A stretch of DNA of 64,000 nt from Clostridiales bacterium (GTDB lineage Bacteria; Bacillota; Clostridia; Monoglobales; Monoglobaceae), in the NCBI GenBank assembly GCA_019419865.1, contig JAHZIG010000014.1:1-64000 (forward strand). The letters run 5' to 3'. Positions 31,566 to 42,964 of the stretch are shown piece by piece; position 1 is the stretch's first letter; each line of letters opens with the position of its first letter. The translations under genes and the position numbers were made by a program. The notes under the pieces were generated by a model that did no database searches, had not been told where the DNA came from, and worked only from the letters and a program-made list of their open reading frames with translations.

Positions 31566-33011
31566 TTAATTGTTAAGCGCTTCCGTGTTATTCTCCTGCG
31601 GCACATACACCGGATACTCGCCCGTGAAACAAGCGTCGCAATGTCCGCATTTTGAATTTTGCGCCAGTTTCTTCATCGATTCTATAGACAGATACGCCAG
31701 AGAATCCGCGCCTATATGCTTACGCGTCTCCTCTACCGACATATGACAGGCGATAAGGCTGTCTCTGTTCGGAATATCCGTTCCAAAATAGCAGGGGTTT
31801 TTAAACTGCGGCGACGATACCCTGACGTGAACCTCTTTAGCTCCCGCGTCGCGCAGCAGTTTAACGATCCTGCCGGACGTAGTGCCTCTTACGATAGAAT
31901 CGTCTATCATTATGACCCTTTTTCCTTCGACAGCGTCTCTCATGGCGTTGAGCTTTATTTTAAGCGCCATCTCGCGTTCCGCTTGCGTCGGCTGGATAAA
32001 GGTTCGTCCTATATATCTGTTTTTTATAAATCCAACGCCGTACGGTATCTTAGATTCTCTCGAATATCCGAGCGCCGCGTCGAGTCCCGAATCCGGCACT
32101 CCGATCACCACGTCGGCGTCGACCGGACTCTCCTGAGCCAAATACTTACCCGCGTCCAGTCTCGCTCTGTGAACGCTCTCTCCGTCTATCACGCTGTCCG
32201 GACGCGCGAAGTAAATATATTCAAACACGCATAACGCCGACTTCTGTCCGCATCTGTCGCGGTACGACTTAAGCCCGTCCTCGTCTATCACTATCACTTC
32301 TCCCGGCTCGACGTCGCGCGCAAACTCGGCGCCCACCGCGTCGAGAGCGCAGGATTCGCTCGCAAATACGTACGACTTGCCGATCATGCCCATGCAAAGC
32401 GGCTTAAATCCCTGGGGATCGCGCGCTACGACCATCCTCTTTGGAGTCAGGATTATGATCGAATAAGCGCCGCTGATCTCTCCCATCAGCTTCAGCATCG
32501 CCTCTGCGGTAGAATTCGTCTTTATTCTCTCCTTGGCCATCAAATGAGCTATTATCTCGCTGTCGTTATTGGTCTGAAAAATAGCGCCCTTGTCTTCAAG
32601 TTCTTTGCGCATGCTTTCAACATTGACAAGATTGCCGTTGTGGACCAGGGCGAATGTTCCCTTCTGATATTTAGACACAAGCGGCTGGGCGTTCATTCTG
32701 CTGCTCGAACCGGCGGTGGTGTATCTGACGTGTCCTACCGCCGCTCTCCCTTTAAGTTCGTTTAGAATCAGATTATTGAACACTTCCTGAACCAAGCCCA
32801 TATCCTTGTACTGCAATATCTCTATCTTATCGTTTTCATCTAAATTGTTTACAGCTATACCGCAGCTTTCCTGACCTCTGTGCTGCAGAGCATATAATCC
32901 GTAATATGTGAGTCTGGAAACATCCAAACCGTCTCCCATGTCGTAAATACCAAATACTCCGCATTCTTCATGTATCGAATCCGCGCCTAAAATATCCTCG
33001 TATTTGCTCAC
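31566..33011 (-). CDS. purF: Amidophosphoribosyltransferase
   Basis: First committed step of purine synthesis (PRPP + Gln to phosphoribosylamine). The 481 residues comprise a 16-residue propeptide (MSKYEDILGADSIHEE) before nucleophile Cys17 in CGVFGIYD, a glutaminase domain (YYGLYALQHRGQES) and a phosphoribosyltransferase domain (VIMIDDSIVRGTTSGRI). C-terminal cysteines (CGHCDACF and earlier CHMS) indicate the Bacillus-type [4Fe-4S] form. The start is a GTG at 33011 after TTAGGAGGATATTCT; the open frame upstream lacks a ribosome binding site. Confidence 0.96.
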   Translation of the reverse strand: MSKYEDILGADSIHEECGVFGIYDMGDGLDVSRLTYYGLYALQHRGQESCGIAVNNLDENDKIEILQYKDMGLVQEVFNNLILNELKGRAAVGHVRYTTAGSSSRMNAQPLVSKYQKGTFALVHNGNLVNVESMRKELEDKGAIFQTNNDSEIIAHLMAKERIKTNSTAEAMLKLMGEISGAYSIIILTPKRMVVARDPQGFKPLCMGMIGKSYVFASESCALDAVGAEFARDVEPGEVIVIDEDGLKSYRDRCGQKSALCVFEYIYFARPDSVIDGESVHRARLDAGKYLAQESPVDADVVIGVPDSGLDAALGYSRESKIPYGVGFIKNRYIGRTFIQPTQAEREMALKIKLNAMRDAVEGKRVIMIDDSIVRGTTSGRIVKLLRDAGAKEVHVRVSSPQFKNPCYFGTDIPNRDSLIACHMSVEETRKHIGADSLAYLSIESMKKLAQNSKCGHCDACFTGEYPVYVPQENNTEALNN

Positions 33012-33063
33012 AGAATATCCTCCTAATGTGTTTTTTCTTAGCATAGCAAAATTATAATCTAAA

Positions 33064-33117
33064 ATCAAACGTTCGATTTCATAACGCCTATTAACTTAAC
33101 GAACGTTCGGTAAAATT
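33064..33117 (-). promoter_or_regulatory. PurBox-like sites upstream of purF
   Basis: AACGTTCGATTT (33069-33080) and GAACGTTCGGTAAAA (33101-33115) resemble the Gram-positive PurR box (AWWWCCGAACWWT or its complement). The second has the invariant GTTCGG core; the first has GTTCGA. They lie 55-105 bp upstream of the purF start. Weak but plausible. Confidence 0.35.
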
Positions 33118-33161
33118 AAATCGCATACCCCAATAAACATTATTGAGCTTACGCGCTAAAA

Positions 33162-33878
33162 TTAAACCTCTTCGCCCATAAGACGTCTCATTATCTCTTC
33201 GTAGGCGTCTTCAACGTTGCCCATATCTCTTCTGAAGCGATCCTTATCGAGCTTCTCGTTGGTCTCGGCGTCCCAGAATCTGCACGTGTCGGGCGAGATC
33301 TCGTCTGCGAGAACGATCGTTCCGTCCGAAGTCTTTCCAAACTCAAGCTTAAAGTCGATAAGCTTTATGCCAAGACCGATCAAGTATTCCTTTAAAATAT
33401 CGTTTACCTTAAACGCATACTCGGCTATTTGATCGAGCTCCTCTCTCGTCGCAACGCCTAAAGCGATAGCGTGATAGCTGTTCATGAGCGGATCTCCGAG
33501 ATCGTCGTTCTTATAGCTGTACTCGAGCGTCGGGCTTTTAAATTCAACGCCCTCCTCAACGCCGTAACGCTTAGAAAACGAACCGGCGGCCACGTTTCTT
33601 ATTATTACCTCCAAAGGTATTATATCGACCTTTTTTACAAGAGTCTCTCTGTCCGAGATCTCTTCGATAAGATGCGTGGGGATCCCTTTTTCGGCAAGCA
33701 TCTTCATTAAGTGGTTGGTAACTCGGTTGTTGATGATACCCTTAGACTGGATAGTTCCCTTTTTCTCGCCGTTAAAAGCCGTAGCGTCGTCCTTATAATC
33801 TACTATCAACACTTCGGGATCGTCCGTTTTAAATACTTTCTTAGCCTTTCCCTCATATAGTTGTTCCAATTTCTGCAT
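33162..33878 (-). CDS. purC: SAICAR synthetase
   Basis: Joins CAIR and aspartate in purine synthesis. A full-length 238-residue enzyme: [39 protein letters not shown] at the N-terminus, [22 protein letters not shown], and [33 protein letters not shown]. It precedes purF by about 150 bp on the same strand; the two may share a transcript from the promoter at 33946-33974. Confidence 0.97.
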   Translation of the reverse strand: MQKLEQLYEGKAKKVFKTDDPEVLIVDYKDDATAFNGEKKGTIQSKGIINNRVTNHLMKMLAEKGIPTHLIEEISDRETLVKKVDIIPLEVIIRNVAAGSFSKRYGVEEGVEFKSPTLEYSYKNDDLGDPLMNSYHAIALGVATREELDQIAEYAFKVNDILKEYLIGLGIKLIDFKLEFGKTSDGTIVLADEISPDTCRFWDAETNEKLDKDRFRRDMGNVEDAYEEIMRRLMGEEV

Positions 33879-33945
33879 CTTTGACCGCCTCCGTATTTAT
33901 TAAAATTTTAGCTTCAAATAATTTTACAAATAAAAATACTTATAT

Positions 33946-33974
33946 ATTGTATTACATAAATCGATAAAAAGCAA
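33946..33974 (-). promoter_or_regulatory. Promoter of purC
   Basis: Minus strand: TTGCTT (33974-33969), 17-nt spacer, TACAAT (33951-33946). GCAATACTTCATTGC, a small dyad, overlaps the -35 box from upstream. The 320-bp gap 33879-34196 holds this promoter and the terminator of the peptidase gene and otherwise only AT-rich sequence. Confidence 0.6.
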
Positions 33975-34113
33975 TACTTCATTGCAGATTTAAGGCGAAA
34001 AAATTGACATTATTTAAAGAAAAGAATTATCCAAATTGGTTGTTTTATTCAAAATCCACAATATCGATATAGTATTGAGCAGGTTTTTCATAGCGCGTCG
34101 GATCTAACTATTT

Positions 34114-34154
34114 TAAAACATCAAAGACCGCCGCCGCGTTAAACGGCAACGGTC
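34114..34154 (-). terminator. Terminator after M13 peptidase gene
   Basis: Minus strand stem GACCG(tt)GCCG with CGGC(gg)CGGTC (34154-34126), then TCTTTGATGTTTT. Imperfect stem, moderate tail. Confidence 0.5.
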
Positions 34155-34196
34155 GAATTAGATCATTTTTAATATTTCACACAAATAACGCCGATC

Positions 34197-36557
34197 TTAC
34201 CAGATCCTCGCCCTGTCTTCAGGAGCTACGTACATTCCGTCTCCGGGCTGTATATCGTAGACCTCGTAGAATTTATCGACGCTTTGCAAAACTCTGTCGG
34301 TGCGCACATTATTGGGGCTGTGAACGTCCATATATACAAGCGCCTGCGTATATTCTCTTGTAGCGACCGACAACCACAGAGTGGAATAACTCTCGTACAT
34401 GGCTTTAAAGTCAAAATCCTCGTGCTTCGAGCCGATCTCGGTTATACAGGACATAGCGCCTAAGTCGGCGATATTTTCGGTCAGCGTCTGCTCCGAATCG
34501 ATAACGATCCCGGGCGCCGATTCAAGGCCGTCGTAATATTCCACGACGTCTTGGCAAAGACTGTCGAAAGCCGCCGCATCTTCTTCGGTCCACCAATTGA
34601 CCGCGTTGCCGTTCTCGTCGTACTGCGATCCCGAGCTGTCGAACGCGTGGGTTATCTCGTGGCCTACAACAAAGCCGATCGTGCCGAGCCGCTCTTCATA
34701 CGACCCGTCGATATCGTATATCGGCTCCTGGAGAAACGCCACAGGGAAGTTGATCGAGTTGAAAGACGGCATATAAAACGCGTTTACCGTCTGCGGCGTG
34801 GTTATCCATTGGGTTCTATCGATCTCGGTTCCTGCAAGCTCCGTCATATAATCCTTGTTCGCCTTAGATATCTCGATCATATTCTGATAGTAGCTTCCGC
34901 CGTCTTCCGCGCTTCTCAGATCCGCCGTTTCAAGAGTAAACTCGTAGTCGTCGTAATCCGGAGCGCCGACGTTTACTATCATTGTATCTAATTTGAGCAA
35001 AGCCTTTTCCTTCGTTGTATCGCTCATCCAGTCAAGTTCGCTTATCCTTTCTCTGTACACCTCTATAACGTCGTCGATCATACCGGTAACGTCTTCTACG
35101 ATCTCATCCGTGCAATATCTTTCCGCATAGGCCTGACCTACGTAATCTGCCAAAACGTTCGATACCGTGCTTGAAGCGACGTCTTCAAGAGACGTCGTTC
35201 CGGTAGTTCCCATCATCTCCTGCTGATAGGTATTTCCGGCGTCTATAAACTCCTCTCCAAACATCGACGCGCAGCTTCCTATCAATGAGATCTTAATGTA
35301 ATTTTTAACGCTCTCTATATTATCGTCGCTGAGCAACGACGCGACCTCTTCCATCTGACCGACGTCGCTTACGAGAATCTCGTCCTGATCGATAAGTCCG
35401 GCCGCCTCATAGAGCGCGTCCAGATCGCAGGACGGGAACAGAGCCTTAAGCTCTTCCAACGTATAAATATTATAAGTATTCTCTATATCGTACTGCTCCG
35501 CTACAGTCAAAGACGCGTCGGATATCCGCTTCTCAAACTCGAAGTACTCGTTTGCGTCCGCCTCGGCTTCCGCCTGATCTTCTCCGCAAAGCGTAAGTAA
35601 AGCCGTTATATATTTCAAGTAAGCCGCTTTCTGATATTCCACTTCGCCGTCGTATACCTGTTGGTTCAAAGACGGAGACGCCACGGAGAAAGAGCTCATA
35701 TACGAGCTGCTGTCCATGGGATCGATCGTCGGCGAAAACGAAATAAGCGTCGTGATCGCAGAGCCGGAATCCTCTAATATAGATATTTCATTTAGATCGG
35801 ATATCGACTCAGCCGCGTCGACGGCTTCCAGATCGTCCCTGATCGGTTCGTATCCGGCGGCGTTCCTCGCGTCCATATCCATTATATTATCGTATAAAAT
35901 CTTTATCTTCTCCTGCGGCGAACCGCTCTCAGGCGTACCTTCCGCCGCCTCGGTTATTATTTCCTTTACCTGCTCCGAAGTGTTCTCGACCGCCTGAGCT
36001 ATCGTTCCGTTTTCCGCCATTCCGTCCTCGATCTGGAGAGAGTCGAGTTCGGCTTTGTTGACCGAGCTGTAGAAGCTGTCCTTGGGATTTGAGCCGTATA
36101 GCGTGAACACGCGGTTTATGAACGTCTGCATTTCCTCGGTCGTGACGTTTCTGTCCGGAGAAAACGTTCCCTCGCCGGTACCGGCTACAATACCCGCGTC
36201 GAACACAGGATCAAGCTCAGCCTCCGCCCACTCGGGAATATCGGTAAAGTTTTCTCTGGGTATCGCAAGACGCAGATTATTTCCGGTCAGCTCCGGAAAA
36301 TCGCCGAAAGCTCGGCCAAGCATGATAAGCGCCTCGGCTCTGGTGACGGGATCGTCTTCCCTTAAACCGTTCTCGTCGCCGTGCATTATATCGCTTTCCA
36401 GAACGTTCGGATTATAGTCGTCGACCGCCGTCATAAGCGCTTGTAGGACCTCGCCTCTCGTGGCGTAACCGTCGTCGGCCAATACGGCTACAGACGGCAG
36501 AGAACATACCGCCACCAACGCCGAAACCGACGCGCAAATAAATCTCTTCAACCTCAT
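34197..36557 (-). CDS. Secreted SLH-domain M13 (neprilysin-like) metallopeptidase
   Basis: A 786-residue exported zinc peptidase. It has a signal peptide (1-27), two or three SLH repeats for cell-wall attachment (about 28-155: ATRGEVLQALMTAVDDYNPN, VTRAEALIMLGRAFGDFP, FDAGIVAGTGEGTFSPDRNVTTEEMQ), then the M13 N- and C-terminal domains. The catalytic motif is GHEITHAFD with the third ligand in TENIADLGA; NAFYMPSFNSINFP and the C-terminal SPNNVRTDRVLQSVDKFYEVYDIQPGDGMY are family hallmarks. It trims peptides at the cell surface. Expressed from its own promoter at 36593-36621. Confidence 0.93.
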   Translation of the reverse strand: MRLKRFICASVSALVAVCSLPSVAVLADDGYATRGEVLQALMTAVDDYNPNVLESDIMHGDENGLREDDPVTRAEALIMLGRAFGDFPELTGNNLRLAIPRENFTDIPEWAEAELDPVFDAGIVAGTGEGTFSPDRNVTTEEMQTFINRVFTLYGSNPKDSFYSSVNKAELDSLQIEDGMAENGTIAQAVENTSEQVKEIITEAAEGTPESGSPQEKIKILYDNIMDMDARNAAGYEPIRDDLEAVDAAESISDLNEISILEDSGSAITTLISFSPTIDPMDSSSYMSSFSVASPSLNQQVYDGEVEYQKAAYLKYITALLTLCGEDQAEAEADANEYFEFEKRISDASLTVAEQYDIENTYNIYTLEELKALFPSCDLDALYEAAGLIDQDEILVSDVGQMEEVASLLSDDNIESVKNYIKISLIGSCASMFGEEFIDAGNTYQQEMMGTTGTTSLEDVASSTVSNVLADYVGQAYAERYCTDEIVEDVTGMIDDVIEVYRERISELDWMSDTTKEKALLKLDTMIVNVGAPDYDDYEFTLETADLRSAEDGGSYYQNMIEISKANKDYMTELAGTEIDRTQWITTPQTVNAFYMPSFNSINFPVAFLQEPIYDIDGSYEERLGTIGFVVGHEITHAFDSSGSQYDENGNAVNWWTEEDAAAFDSLCQDVVEYYDGLESAPGIVIDSEQTLTENIADLGAMSCITEIGSKHEDFDFKAMYESYSTLWLSVATREYTQALVYMDVHSPNNVRTDRVLQSVDKFYEVYDIQPGDGMYVAPEDRARIW

Positions 36558-36592
36558 TGATTTACCTCCTTATATCAAAAAAAGTTTGATTT

Positions 36593-36621
36593 ATTATATC
36601 ATTTTATCCCGCGCAGGTCAA
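36593..36621 (-). promoter_or_regulatory. Promoter of M13 peptidase gene
   Basis: Minus strand: TTGACC (36621-36616), 17-nt spacer, TATAAT (36598-36593), with AAGGAGG before the ATG. Confidence 0.7.
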
Positions 36622-36682
36622 CGTATATATGCAATGTTAGGAATATTCTTTTTCTTTCGACATATTATTGCTCGCAGTTGCC

Positions 36683-36723
36683 GAACAAAGCAAAACCGCA
36701 GACCCTAAACCTGAGTCTGCGGT
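36683..36723 (-). terminator. Terminator after groEL
   Basis: Minus strand stem ACCGCAGAC/GTCTGCGGT (36723-36695) followed by TTTGCTTTGTT. Confidence 0.85.
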
Positions 36724-36761
36724 CAAATATCAAATTATAAATCAAACGGAGAACTAATCTA

Positions 36762-38426
<1,665 letters not shown>

Positions 38427-38470
38427 TTACAATCAAATTTATTTAAATTCCGTATCCGTAAGCCGAACTA

Positions 38471-38776
<306 letters not shown>

Positions 38777-38794
38777 TTAACGAGTTCAGTTTTA

Positions 38795-38857
38795 TTAGCG
38801 CTCATACCTTTTGAGCGCTAACGATTTTATAATACTAAATTAAAACGCTAAAATCAA
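38795..38857 (-). promoter_or_regulatory. CIRCE operator and promoter of groESL
   Basis: TTAGCGCTC (38795-38803), 9-nt spacer, GAGCGCTAA (38813-38821) is a complete HrcA-binding CIRCE element. Upstream on the minus strand lie TTGATT (38857-38852), 17-nt spacer and TATTAT (38834-38829), so CIRCE covers the start site. Heat-shock control by HrcA is expected; hrcA is not in the window. Confidence 0.93.
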
Positions 38858-39010
38858 ACATGATTATATCCGATTAGGATCGATTATATACCTATTTTTA
38901 CCATTTTCTTTGATTTTTATTAAATCTCTTGTAATTACTTATATTTAGCCGTTTTACCAATAATATAATTATGCGCGAGAACTCGGCTTAATAATCCTCA
39001 AAAACGTTTT

Positions 39011-39071
39011 ACAAAAAATAAGTTACTCCTATTCGGACGGTTCTCAAGCCGCCGCATAATAAAAGTAACTT
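39011..39071 (-). terminator. Terminator after ispF
   Basis: Minus strand: AAGTTACT/AGTAACTT (39071-39020) closing a large loop, followed by ATTTTTTG. The inner part includes GCGGCGGCTTGAGAACCGTC, which may fold separately. Confidence 0.6.
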
Positions 39072-39083
39072 TTGTATTCGCGT

Positions 39084-39554
39084 TTATTCTTCAAGAAGGC
39101 AGACCGCGTATGAAGAGATCCCCTCGCGGCGGCCTTCGAAGCCGAGCTTTTCGGTCGTTGTGGCCTTTACGTTCACGCGGCCTATATCTATTTTTAAACG
39201 CTCGGATATATTCTTTCGCATTTGTTCGATATACGGCGCCAGTTTCGGGCTTTGCGCCGCGACCACCGCGTCGATATTTCCGACCCTATACCCCGCCTCG
39301 GCGAGCATATCCCTCGTATGAGCGAGCAGCTCGAGGCTGTCCGCGCCGCGGTACTTCTCGTCGGTATCCGGGAAATGCTTTCCTATATCTCCGAGCGCGG
39401 CGGCTCCGAGGAGCGCGTCCATGACCGCGTGCACGAGCGCGTCGGCGTCCGAATGGCCGAGCAGTCCGTATTCGTATTCTATCTTCACGCCGCCCAATAT
39501 CAAATCTCTGTCCTCTACCAGTTTATGTACGTCGTAACCAAAACCTATTCGCAT
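39084..39554 (-). CDS. ispF: 2-C-methyl-D-erythritol 2,4-cyclodiphosphate synthase
   Basis: MEP-pathway cyclase, 156 residues. It begins [23 protein letters not shown] with the zinc ligands Asp and His in GYDVH, then [31 protein letters not shown] and [21 protein letters not shown]. Its start lies inside the end of ispD (10-base overlap), as is common where the two are separate genes. Confidence 0.97.
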   Translation of the reverse strand: MRIGFGYDVHKLVEDRDLILGGVKIEYEYGLLGHSDADALVHAVMDALLGAAALGDIGKHFPDTDEKYRGADSLELLAHTRDMLAEAGYRVGNIDAVVAAQSPKLAPYIEQMRKNISERLKIDIGRVNVKATTTEKLGFEGRREGISSYAVCLLEE

Positions 39555-40219
39555 AAATACGCCTCCGCTAATTTAATATCCTCAGGCGTGGTTATCTTGA
39601 TATTTCTGTAATCGCCTGTTATGACCTTTACCTTTATCCCGTCCGCCTCGGCGAGAGCGCAGTCGTCCGTGACGTCTATATTGTCGCGCCGAGCCTTAGC
39701 GTGCAGTCTTTTTATATCCGCCGCCCTGAACGCCTGAGGCGTCTGTATCGCAATCAGTTTATCTCTGTCGGGCGTACTGACTATAATATTATCCGGATCG
39801 ACCACCTTTATTGTGTCCTTAACTCTGACCCCGCACGCCGCGGCGCGGTTATCCCCCAGCGCTTCTATGATCTTTGAAATCGTCTCGCCGCTGATAAGCG
39901 GACGCGCTCCGTCGTGGATAAGGACGATATCGTCGTCGCCGACCAACTCAAGCCCGCAGGCTACCGACTCCCTCCGGCAGTCTCCGCCCGGAACCACGTC
40001 CAAAACTTTTTTTATCCCATATTCTTCAATAAGCGACTTAAAAACGTCTATATCCTCCGATCTTGCGACCGTTATTATATTGTCGATATACGCGTTGTTC
40101 TCGAACGCTAAAAGAGTCCTTACGATAACCGGGACCCCTTTTAACTCGACCAACTGTTTATTCTTGTCGCTCTTCATCCTCGAACCGCTCCCGGCGGCGA
40201 CTATCAACGCTGTGTTCAT
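39545..40219 (-). CDS. ispD: 2-C-methyl-D-erythritol 4-phosphate cytidylyltransferase
   Basis: MEP-pathway nucleotidyltransferase, 224 residues: [35 protein letters not shown] (CTP-binding loop), [27 protein letters not shown] and [34 protein letters not shown] place the start at the ATG at 40219; the frame stays open another 16 codons without conserved sequence. Coupled to ispF by overlap. Confidence 0.95.
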   Translation of the reverse strand: MNTALIVAAGSGSRMKSDKNKQLVELKGVPVIVRTLLAFENNAYIDNIITVARSEDIDVFKSLIEEYGIKKVLDVVPGGDCRRESVACGLELVGDDDIVLIHDGARPLISGETISKIIEALGDNRAAACGVRVKDTIKVVDPDNIIVSTPDRDKLIAIQTPQAFRAADIKRLHAKARRDNIDVTDDCALAEADGIKVKVITGDYRNIKITTPEDIKLAEAYLCE

Positions 40220-40364
40220 ATCTTTTCTCCCGTAATAAAAAATAAGGGACGATCGCAACTCGCCCATTCAAATCAAACATGTCCAAAAGCAAAGAATTTT
40301 AAATAAAATTCCCGCTAATGAACCATATTTTTTGTCCGTAAATTATTTCAGATAAAATTTATCT

Positions 40365-40835
40365 TTAACTTATGTCGAGAAGCCGCTCGATATCTTCATA
40401 AGAAGAATTCTTCGAAAGAACCAACTCCGATATAAGTATGTTCTTGGCGTTATTGTACATCTTCCTCTCCGCGTTAGAGAGACTCTTCTTCTTATCGCGT
40501 AGGAGGAGGCTTTTAGCCACAAACGCCACGTCCGAAAGTTTACCGTCTTTAAGCCTGCTTATATTATCCTTATAACGCTTATTCCAATTGTTGTCTCCTT
40601 CGTTGCTGCAATTTTTGAAACCGGAAATAACCTTGTCGGCTTCGTCCGGAGTCACAATATATCTGATCCCGATCTCGTCAACGTTGGATATGGGAAGCAT
40701 GACCTTGATGTTTCCAACGGTAAGCTTTAATATAAAATACTTATGTTCCTGACCTAATATCCGTTTATTTTCGACCCCCTCGATTATGCCTGCCCCGTGC
40801 ATTGGGTAGGCGACTTTGTCACCTATTTCAAACAT
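40365..40835 (-). CDS. CarD-family RNA polymerase-interacting regulator
   Basis: A 156-residue protein with an N-terminal CarD/TRCF RNA-polymerase-interacting domain (MFEIGDKVAYPMHGAGIIEGVENKRILGQEHKYFILKL) and a helical DNA-binding C-terminal half (FKNCSNEGDNNWNKRYKDNISRLKDGKLSDVAFVAKSLLLRDKKKSLSNAERKMYNNA). It stabilises open complexes at many promoters. Two ATGs lie six bases apart; 40835 has the better distance from AAGGAG. The long upstream extension of the frame is not conserved. Confidence 0.92.
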   Translation of the reverse strand: MFEIGDKVAYPMHGAGIIEGVENKRILGQEHKYFILKLTVGNIKVMLPISNVDEIGIRYIVTPDEADKVISGFKNCSNEGDNNWNKRYKDNISRLKDGKLSDVAFVAKSLLLRDKKKSLSNAERKMYNNAKNILISELVLSKNSSYEDIERLLDIS

Positions 40836-41052
40836 TTTCATTATCTCCTTCTTTATACGCGGAGTAGCGCCGGGCTTAAAGCCCCTCGGCTCCGTCGTAC
40901 AATTTAACGTCCGTAAGCGTCCGCAAACCGGCGCTAAAAACAAACCTCGAAAATTAAACCGCCGTGGCTTGCGCGCTGCAACTTACGCCGGCGCGCCATT
41001 TTGAGCCGTCCGTCTTCCTCGGTCGGTTTTAAACGCTAGTTTTGAGAAACGC

Positions 41053-42435
41053 TTATAAAACGTCGTTTAATATTTGTAGGATATTGAAGTACGGGCAAAC
41101 TTCAATATTATTAAATTTGCTTAGGTTTTTACTGTTGGACGCCGGGATTATGCATTTGGTAAAGCCGAGCTTTTCCGCCTCGCGTATTCTGTTCTCCACA
41201 AAATTACAAGAGCGAAGCTCTCCGGTAAGACCGACCTCGCCTATAGCGACTATTCCCTCGTCGATCGCGGAATTTCTGTAGGCGGACGCTATCGCGAGTA
41301 TTATGCCTACGTCGAGCGCCGGCTCTGTTATCTTTATCCCGCCGACCGCGTTTACATATGTATCGTAGGTCGATATGCGCAGTCCCGCGCGTTTTTCAAG
41401 TACCGCGAGCAACATTATCGTACGGCTCAAATCGAGGCCGCTCGTCATCCGCCGCGGATTTCCAAAAACGGTCGGCGTCGCGAGCGCCTGTATCTCGGCT
41501 AGCATCGGACGGCTTCCTTCCATAGCGCATACTATACAGGATCCCGGAGTGTTCTTCGGGCGTCCGGACAGCATCGCCATCGACGGATTCTTTATTTCCT
41601 GAAGTCCCGAGCCGGTCATCTCAAACACGCCTATTTCGTTCGTCGAGCCGAACCTATTTTTAACCGAGCGTATGATCCTGTACGAGCGGTGCTGTTCTCC
41701 CTCGAAGTAGAGCACGCAGTCGACCATATGCTCCAAGATCTTAGGCCCCGCTATCGAGCCTTCCTTTGTAACGTGTCCTACGAGGAAGATCGGTATAGAG
41801 CTTTCTTTTGCGATCCGCATAAGCGTTACCGTTATGTCTCTGATCTGCGAGACCGAACCGGGAGCCGAATCTATGTTGGGATTATACACCGTCTGGACCG
41901 AATCGACTATCAGCACATCCGGCTTCTCGCGGCTCAGACATTCCAATATATCAGCCATATTCGTGCTTGAAAACACCTTTAATTTATCGGTGGTAACGCC
42001 AAGCCTGTCCGCTCTGAGCTTTATCTGCCGCTGCGACTCCTCGCCGGATACATATAGTATTTCCGAACTCTTCCCCAAACATTCGCACATCTGGAGCAAA
42101 ATAGTGGATTTTCCTATACCCGGATCGCCGCCGAGCAGTATCAGCGAACCCGGCACGATCCCGCCGCCGAGTACTCTGTCGAACTCCTCTATTCCTGTCT
42201 TGATCCTCTCCTCGTCGTTTGAAGACAATTCCGAAAGCCGTTTCGGCTTAGCCAGACTCCCCGTCGCCGTCGCATACGAAGACGAAGACGAAGACGAGGA
42301 CGATGACGACTTCGGCATAATAGTCTTTGTTTCCTCGACGACGCTGTTCCAAGCGCCGCAGGCGGTGCATCTTCCCATCCACTTGGGAAATTCGTTCCCG
42401 CACTCGGTACATACGAACACTTTTTTCGTTTTCAT
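41053..42435 (-). CDS. radA: DNA repair protein RadA
   Basis: A RecA-like branch-migration ATPase, 460 residues: zinc finger (CTECGNEFPKWMGRCTACGAW), Walker A LGGDPGIGKSTILLQ, Walker B VLIVDSVQTVYN, the RadA-specific KNRFGST loop and a C-terminal Lon-protease-like domain. A run of eleven serines at about residues 43-53, encoded by TC-rich codons related to a repeated GAAGAC on the plus strand, forms an unusual flexible linker after the zinc finger. It follows carD on the same strand. Confidence 0.96.
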   Translation of the reverse strand: MKTKKVFVCTECGNEFPKWMGRCTACGAWNSVVEETKTIMPKSSSSSSSSSSSYATATGSLAKPKRLSELSSNDEERIKTGIEEFDRVLGGGIVPGSLILLGGDPGIGKSTILLQMCECLGKSSEILYVSGEESQRQIKLRADRLGVTTDKLKVFSSTNMADILECLSREKPDVLIVDSVQTVYNPNIDSAPGSVSQIRDITVTLMRIAKESSIPIFLVGHVTKEGSIAGPKILEHMVDCVLYFEGEQHRSYRIIRSVKNRFGSTNEIGVFEMTGSGLQEIKNPSMAMLSGRPKNTPGSCIVCAMEGSRPMLAEIQALATPTVFGNPRRMTSGLDLSRTIMLLAVLEKRAGLRISTYDTYVNAVGGIKITEPALDVGIILAIASAYRNSAIDEGIVAIGEVGLTGELRSCNFVENRIREAEKLGFTKCIIPASNSKNLSKFNNIEVCPYFNILQILNDVL

Positions 42436-42908
42436 TATATCTAAATTACTCCTTATAACCGTCTACAATATATTCGTCGTTTTTTCAAATAAGCCGTCCG
42501 ACGGCCCATAGTATAATTTATGATCGAATCCTGTTATTCTAAAGAATCAAAATGATCCTAAGCTTTAAAATTACGAAGCGGAATATTCGACCCCAAAAAT
42601 ATTTATTTACAAGAATCAAACGGCATAAATAAAAATTATTGCGTCTTTTGAATAATTCCACATATCCTGCTAATATATATTATATCAATACAAATTTCAT
42701 TTGTCCATATTTTTTTGTTACAAAAGCTATAAAAATTATTTAAAATAGCCAAAAAGTTTATTCAATTCTAATGATTAATTCGAGAAAATTTATTATGCCG
42801 TTTATAAAATCGGGAGATAATATGTACCAAAATTCTATACGGCCAGCTTTTTATTTAAGACGGCTATATCTAATTGTTAGGCAAACGTCTATAATAAAAT
42901 AAAATTAC
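42436..42908. other. AT-rich divergent intergenic region
   Basis: About 470 bp between radA and the glycosyltransferase gene, which are divergent. A possible 26-codon ORF (42822-42902, plus, starting MYQNSIRP after GGGAG) is the only coding hint and is weak. No clear radA promoter with standard spacing was found; TTGAAA-N17-TAGACG at about 42465-42493 on the minus strand is the best candidate. Confidence 0.4.
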
Positions 42909-42937
42909 TTGAAAAATTCTTTCAGATAGTATATAAT
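42909..42937 (+). promoter_or_regulatory. Promoter of glycosyltransferase-glmS operon
   Basis: TTGAAA (42909-42914), 17-nt spacer, TATAAT (42932-42937). The leader is only about 20 nt, so there is no room for a glmS-type ribozyme ahead of this operon. Confidence 0.75.
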
Positions 42938-42964
42938 GAATAGAAATGTAGAGGAGTGAGGCTT

